This document shows positions 61,286-64,000 of a stretch of DNA of 64,000 bases, piece by piece (within the stretch, counting starts at the first letter, position 1; every line of letters starts with the position of its first letter). The notes below the pieces were generated by a model. The model saw only the letters and a list, made by a program, of their open reading frames with translations. It made no database searches and was not told the origin of the DNA. Origin of the DNA: Arthrobacter sp. NicSoilC5 (GTDB lineage: Bacteria > Actinomycetota > Actinomycetes > Actinomycetales > Micrococcaceae); contig NZ_AP024660.1 of assembly GCF_019977395.1 (NCBI RefSeq), positions 3,038,001-3,102,000 on the forward strand. The letters run 5' to 3'. A program made the translations under genes and the position numbers.

Positions 61286-62083
61286 CTAGCCCATCGGGTT
61301 GCCCAGGGAGTGGGCCAGTTCCTGCAGTTCCTTGACCATTTGGGAGCCCTGCTCCGGCGTGTAGGTGGCCTTGAGGGCTGTCACGGACAGGCCCAGGCTG
61401 GGACCGTGGGCGCCGCGGGTGGGGACGGAGACGGCGAGGCACACCACGCCGGTGGTGGATTCCTCGTCCTCGAAGGCAAATCCCTGCTCGCGGATCTCCT
61501 TCAGCTGCGCCTTCAGTTCCGCGCCGGTGTGCAGGGATTTGGGGGTGAGCACCGGCAGTTCGGCGTCATCCGGGAACATTTCCTCCAGGTCATGGTCACG
61601 CAGGCGCGCGATCAGGGCCTTGCCCACGGCGCACAGGGACACCGGCATCTTGTCGCCGATGTTGGACGTGAGCCGCACGGCGGGGTGGCCCTCATACCGG
61701 GCCAGGTAAATGACGTTGGTGCCATCCAGCATGGCGATCCGCACCGTTTCGCGGGACAGGACGGAGGCCTGCTCGCAGTAGCGGTAGAACTCCTGTACCT
61801 CATCCATCCGGCCGAGATACGCGGCGCCCAGTTCCACCAGCTTGCGGCCCAGCGTGAACTCCGAGCCCTGCCGGCTGATCAGGCGGGCCTCCTCCAGCGC
61901 CAGCAGGAGGTTGGAGGTGGAGGACTTGGGGATTCCCACTTCGCGCGAGAGGTCACTCAGGGTGAGGCGGCCGGTGGCCGAGGCGGCAAGGGCATCCAGG
62001 ACGGCTGCTGCCCGGGTGACGGCCGGCGCCGGCGAGGTGGCTCCCGCTTTGTCGGATGAAGCGGGGATGTGGGAATCGGCCAT
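61286..62083 (-). CDS. IclR-family regulator
   Basis: The 265-residue protein has a winged helix (GRLTLSDLSREVGIPKSSTSNLLLAL) and IclR effector domain (IAMLDGTNVIYLARYEGHPAVRL, PVSLCAVGKALIA). AAGGAGAATC precedes the ATG. It lies between the transporter and the FAH-family gene, with a palindrome just upstream. Confidence 0.92.
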   Translation of the reverse strand: MADSHIPASSDKAGATSPAPAVTRAAAVLDALAASATGRLTLSDLSREVGIPKSSTSNLLLALEEARLISRQGSEFTLGRKLVELGAAYLGRMDEVQEFYRYCEQASVLSRETVRIAMLDGTNVIYLARYEGHPAVRLTSNIGDKMPVSLCAVGKALIARLRDHDLEEMFPDDAELPVLTPKSLHTGAELKAQLKEIREQGFAFEDEESTTGVVCLAVSVPTRGAHGPSLGLSVTALKATYTPEQGSQMVKELQELAHSLGNPMG

Positions 62084-62119
62084 GATTCTCCTTAGGTCGC
62101 CAGGGCAGACTGCGGTTCC

Positions 62120-62135
62120 GTTCAGTCAACTGAAC
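62120..62135. promoter_or_regulatory. IclR operator
   Basis: GTTCAGT-CA-ACTGAAC is a perfect palindrome with seven-base arms, 37 bases upstream of the iclR-family ATG. TATGAT at 62148-62143 on the minus strand could be the -10, which would place the palindrome at the transcription start. Confidence 0.6.
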
Positions 62136-62173
62136 GCAATCCATCATAAGGGCCGCGGCGGTTCACGGCGCCG

Positions 62174-62911
62174 TCAGGCCACCGGGCTGCCCAGGGTCCC
62201 GATGCCCTCCACTGCGATCTCCACCCGGTCCCCGGGCTCGACGGGTACCACTGTGGCGGGCGCTCCGGTCATCACCACGTCGCCGGGTTCCAGGGTCAGC
62301 CATGAAGTGACGTAAACGAGGCAGTCCACCACCGTGGAGGGGAGGTTGAAGGTCCCGGAGCTGGCCTTGGCTGTCCCGTTGACGTACACGTCGATGGCCA
62401 CCTTTTCGGGATCTGGGAGCCCGGTTTCTATCCAGGGGCCCAGGGGTGTGTAGTTGACGCCGGCCTTGCCCTGGAAGTTCCGCTCATCCACCGCGTTCTG
62501 GTCCACGTTGGTGACGTCGTTGACGCAGGTGTAGCCCAGGACATGGTCCAGGGCGTTCTCCACGGTCAGGTTGGCGGCTGTCCTGCCGATCACGACGGCG
62601 AGTTCACCCTCGGCATTGACCGTGCCCTGGCCGCGGGCCGCGGTGATGGTGTCGCCGGGTCCGGCGACGGTGTGGACGGACTTGTGCCACGCCTGGATGG
62701 GCAGGGGGTGGTCATTCAGGGTCCGGTTGTGGCCAATGCCCAGGACGACGGCGGGCGTCACCGGGGCGAGGAATGTTGCCTCGCTGTGGGTGGTGGCGCC
62801 GCCGGTGTAACGGAGGGTTTCCTCGAAGGGGTCGATGATGTGGTGCCAGGTGCCGTCGCTTTCAACGGCGTGCTGCGGGCCTGCTGCTGTTTGGATTCTG
62901 GCGATGCGCAC
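62174..62911 (-). CDS. fumarylacetoacetate-hydrolase-family protein
   Basis: The 245-residue FAH domain contains VVLGIGHNRTLNDHP, the metal-binding AEGELAVVIGRTAANL (E-x-E region), VLGYTCVNDVTNVD and DVVMTGAPATVVPVEPGD. Family members hydrolyse or decarboxylate 2-oxo-acids, hydrate 2-oxopentenoates or cleave acylpyruvates. The GTG 62911 start lies 13 bases after the upstream stop, so the two form an operon. The frame open to 63121 overlaps the upstream gene and is not used. Confidence 0.88.
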   Translation of the reverse strand: MRIARIQTAAGPQHAVESDGTWHHIIDPFEETLRYTGGATTHSEATFLAPVTPAVVLGIGHNRTLNDHPLPIQAWHKSVHTVAGPGDTITAARGQGTVNAEGELAVVIGRTAANLTVENALDHVLGYTCVNDVTNVDQNAVDERNFQGKAGVNYTPLGPWIETGLPDPEKVAIDVYVNGTAKASSGTFNLPSTVVDCLVYVTSWLTLEPGDVVMTGAPATVVPVEPGDRVEIAVEGIGTLGSPVA

Positions 62912-62924
62912 TTCTCTGCCTGTC

Positions 62925-63977
62925 CTAGTAGAAGTGGACCGTGTCCACGAGGTGGGGGAGGTCGCCGCCGTCGAGGAACGTCCGGAGGTTGCTGCAGAAC
63001 CGTTCGGTGATGAGGCGGTTCTCGGCGGCGCTGAGGGCTGAGGTGTGCGGCGAGACCATGACCTTGGGATGGTTCCACAGGGGGCTGTCCTGGGGCAGTG
63101 GTTCCACGGCGAAGACGTCAAGGCAGGCGTAGCCCACCTGGCCGTTGTCCAGGGCCTCCAGCAGCGCCTCCTCGTCCACCACGGTTCCGCGGCCCACGTT
63201 GACGAAGGTGGTCCCGGGCTTCATGGCGGCGAACAGGTCCCGGTTGAACAGCTTTTCCGTGTAGGCGGTGCCGGGCAGGGTGTTGACGACGGCGTCTGCC
63301 GTGGCCAGGAGGGCGGGAAGCCCGGCGTTGTCCACCACCTGGTCGATTCCGTCGATGGGCTCCACGGTCCGCTTGGTGCCGCTGACCTTCATCCCCAGTG
63401 CCCGTGCGATCCGGGCGGTTTCCAGTCCGATTTCGCCGAGGCCGCTGATGACCAGGTTGGATCCATTGACCAGCCGGGTGGGGACCCGGAGGCTGGGCCA
63501 GGCCTTTGCAGCCTGGTCCTGGGCAAGTTCGGCGCTGCGCTTGAAGCCGTTGAGGATTCCCATCGCTGCGAACTCTGCGAGGGGCAGGGCGTGGACCCCG
63601 GCGGAGGTGGTGATCTTGAACTTCTGCAGGACGTCCTGGCTCAGGCCCGACGCCTTGACCGCTCCGCCCGCCCCGGCCGCCATCGCGTGGACCCACTCCA
63701 GCCTTGGGTTTTCCCGGGCGATGCGCGCCAGGCCGTCAGGACTCTCGTTGGGAAAGCCGTACAGCACGTCGGCACTGTTGAGCATTGCCCAGTAGCGCTC
63801 TTCCTGTTCAGCCGTCCGTTGGAAGGCCGGATCCCCTGCGTGGTCGGCCGGGAAGCGCTCCGGCGGCAGGAGGCCGGGCTCGTAAAGGACAGTGACGGCG
63901 GGGTCAACGGCGCGGATCTGGTCCACAAGCTCTGCTTCGAGCGGGACAGCGATGGCCACGGTCTTGGTGGAAGTCAT
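62925..63977 (-). CDS. D-isomer-specific 2-hydroxyacid dehydrogenase
   Basis: The 350-residue protein has the NAD domain NLVISGLGEIGLETARIARALG, catalytic Arg in NVGRGTVVDEEALLEAL, Glu in FAVEPLPQDSPLW and His in VMVSPHTSAL. It probably interconverts a 2-hydroxy acid and 2-oxo acid such as glyoxylate, hydroxypyruvate or phenylpyruvate. It is the first visible gene of the FAH operon; a promoter may lie just beyond 63977. Confidence 0.9.
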   Translation of the reverse strand: MTSTKTVAIAVPLEAELVDQIRAVDPAVTVLYEPGLLPPERFPADHAGDPAFQRTAEQEERYWAMLNSADVLYGFPNESPDGLARIARENPRLEWVHAMAAGAGGAVKASGLSQDVLQKFKITTSAGVHALPLAEFAAMGILNGFKRSAELAQDQAAKAWPSLRVPTRLVNGSNLVISGLGEIGLETARIARALGMKVSGTKRTVEPIDGIDQVVDNAGLPALLATADAVVNTLPGTAYTEKLFNRDLFAAMKPGTTFVNVGRGTVVDEEALLEALDNGQVGYACLDVFAVEPLPQDSPLWNHPKVMVSPHTSALSAAENRLITERFCSNLRTFLDGGDLPHLVDTVHFY

Positions 63978-64000
63978 GCGTACAGCATACTGGGTGATGT

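Noticed and set aside
1..64000. tRNA, rRNA, CRISPR arrays or prophage genes
   Set aside because: I saw no TTCGANNC-type T-arm with acceptor pairing, no regularly spaced repeats and no integrase, capsid or transposase motifs. A dedicated search could still find a missed tRNA.

Overview
The window comes from a high-GC actinobacterium, most likely Arthrobacter, Pseudarthrobacter or a close relative in the Micrococcaceae. This rests on the GC-rich third positions, sugar ABC importers without a dedicated ATPase, an MptB-type mannosyltransferase, and many LacI-, IclR- and GntR-controlled catabolic operons. I see no rRNA, tRNA, CRISPR array, transposase or phage gene. The region reads as accessory chromosomal catabolism interleaved with a few housekeeping genes.

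Layout. 1-8.9 kb holds a partial agmatine deiminase with a leaderless, operator-covered promoter, an alpha/beta hydrolase, RsgA, a CGNR zinc-finger protein, a frameshifted MFS gene, two CNNM/CBS proteins, a zinc-ribbon protein and a diguanylate cyclase. 8.9-17.5 kb is a sugar ABC importer with two Gfo/Idh/MocA oxidoreductases, a TIM-barrel isomerase-like enzyme, a ThuA-domain protein and a divergent LacI repressor; this gene set suggests a 3-keto-glycoside route. 17.6-24.7 kb is a five-gene overlapping operon plus an MFS importer and a GntR repressor. Its enzyme classes match step by step the published D-apionate to L-erythrulose to D-erythrose 4-phosphate route. 24.7-30.8 kb is a LacI-controlled operon with a polar amino-acid ABC importer, a Gfo/Idh/MocA protein and a FAD oxidase resembling bacterial fructosyl-amino-acid oxidase, suggesting uptake and oxidation of Amadori compounds.

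30.8-39.3 kb carries a SulP transporter, a MerR regulator, three polyprenol-type membrane glycosyltransferases (MptB-like and two GT87 paralogues), two small proteins and a frameshifted beta-hydroxyacid dehydrogenase. 39.4-42.8 kb has an MHS transporter and a GntR-MFS pair. 43-51 kb is an IclR-controlled eight-gene operon with two unrelated transporters (tctBAC and a TRAP-type permease), an RraA-like protein, a DUF1932 dehydrogenase and a cyclase-family hydrolase. It is bounded by two copies of a 116-bp imperfectly palindromic repeat. 51-56.9 kb holds MOSC, alpha/beta hydrolase, UvrA-like, VOC/AraC and a small membrane protein. 57-64 kb has a solitary epimerase-like gene, a PAS-ANTAR protein, and an acid-catabolism group (2-hydroxyacid dehydrogenase, FAH-family protein, IclR, MHS transporter, beta-hydroxyacid dehydrogenase).

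Regulation is unusually readable. Several divergent intergenic regions show near-consensus -35/-10 pairs with palindromic operators, and two genes (the agmatine deiminase and one iclR) have promoter geometry predicting leaderless mRNAs. Two genes each contain an apparent single-base deletion, which may be real decay or assembly error. Functions are inferred from sequence motifs and recalled family knowledge; no database search was possible.
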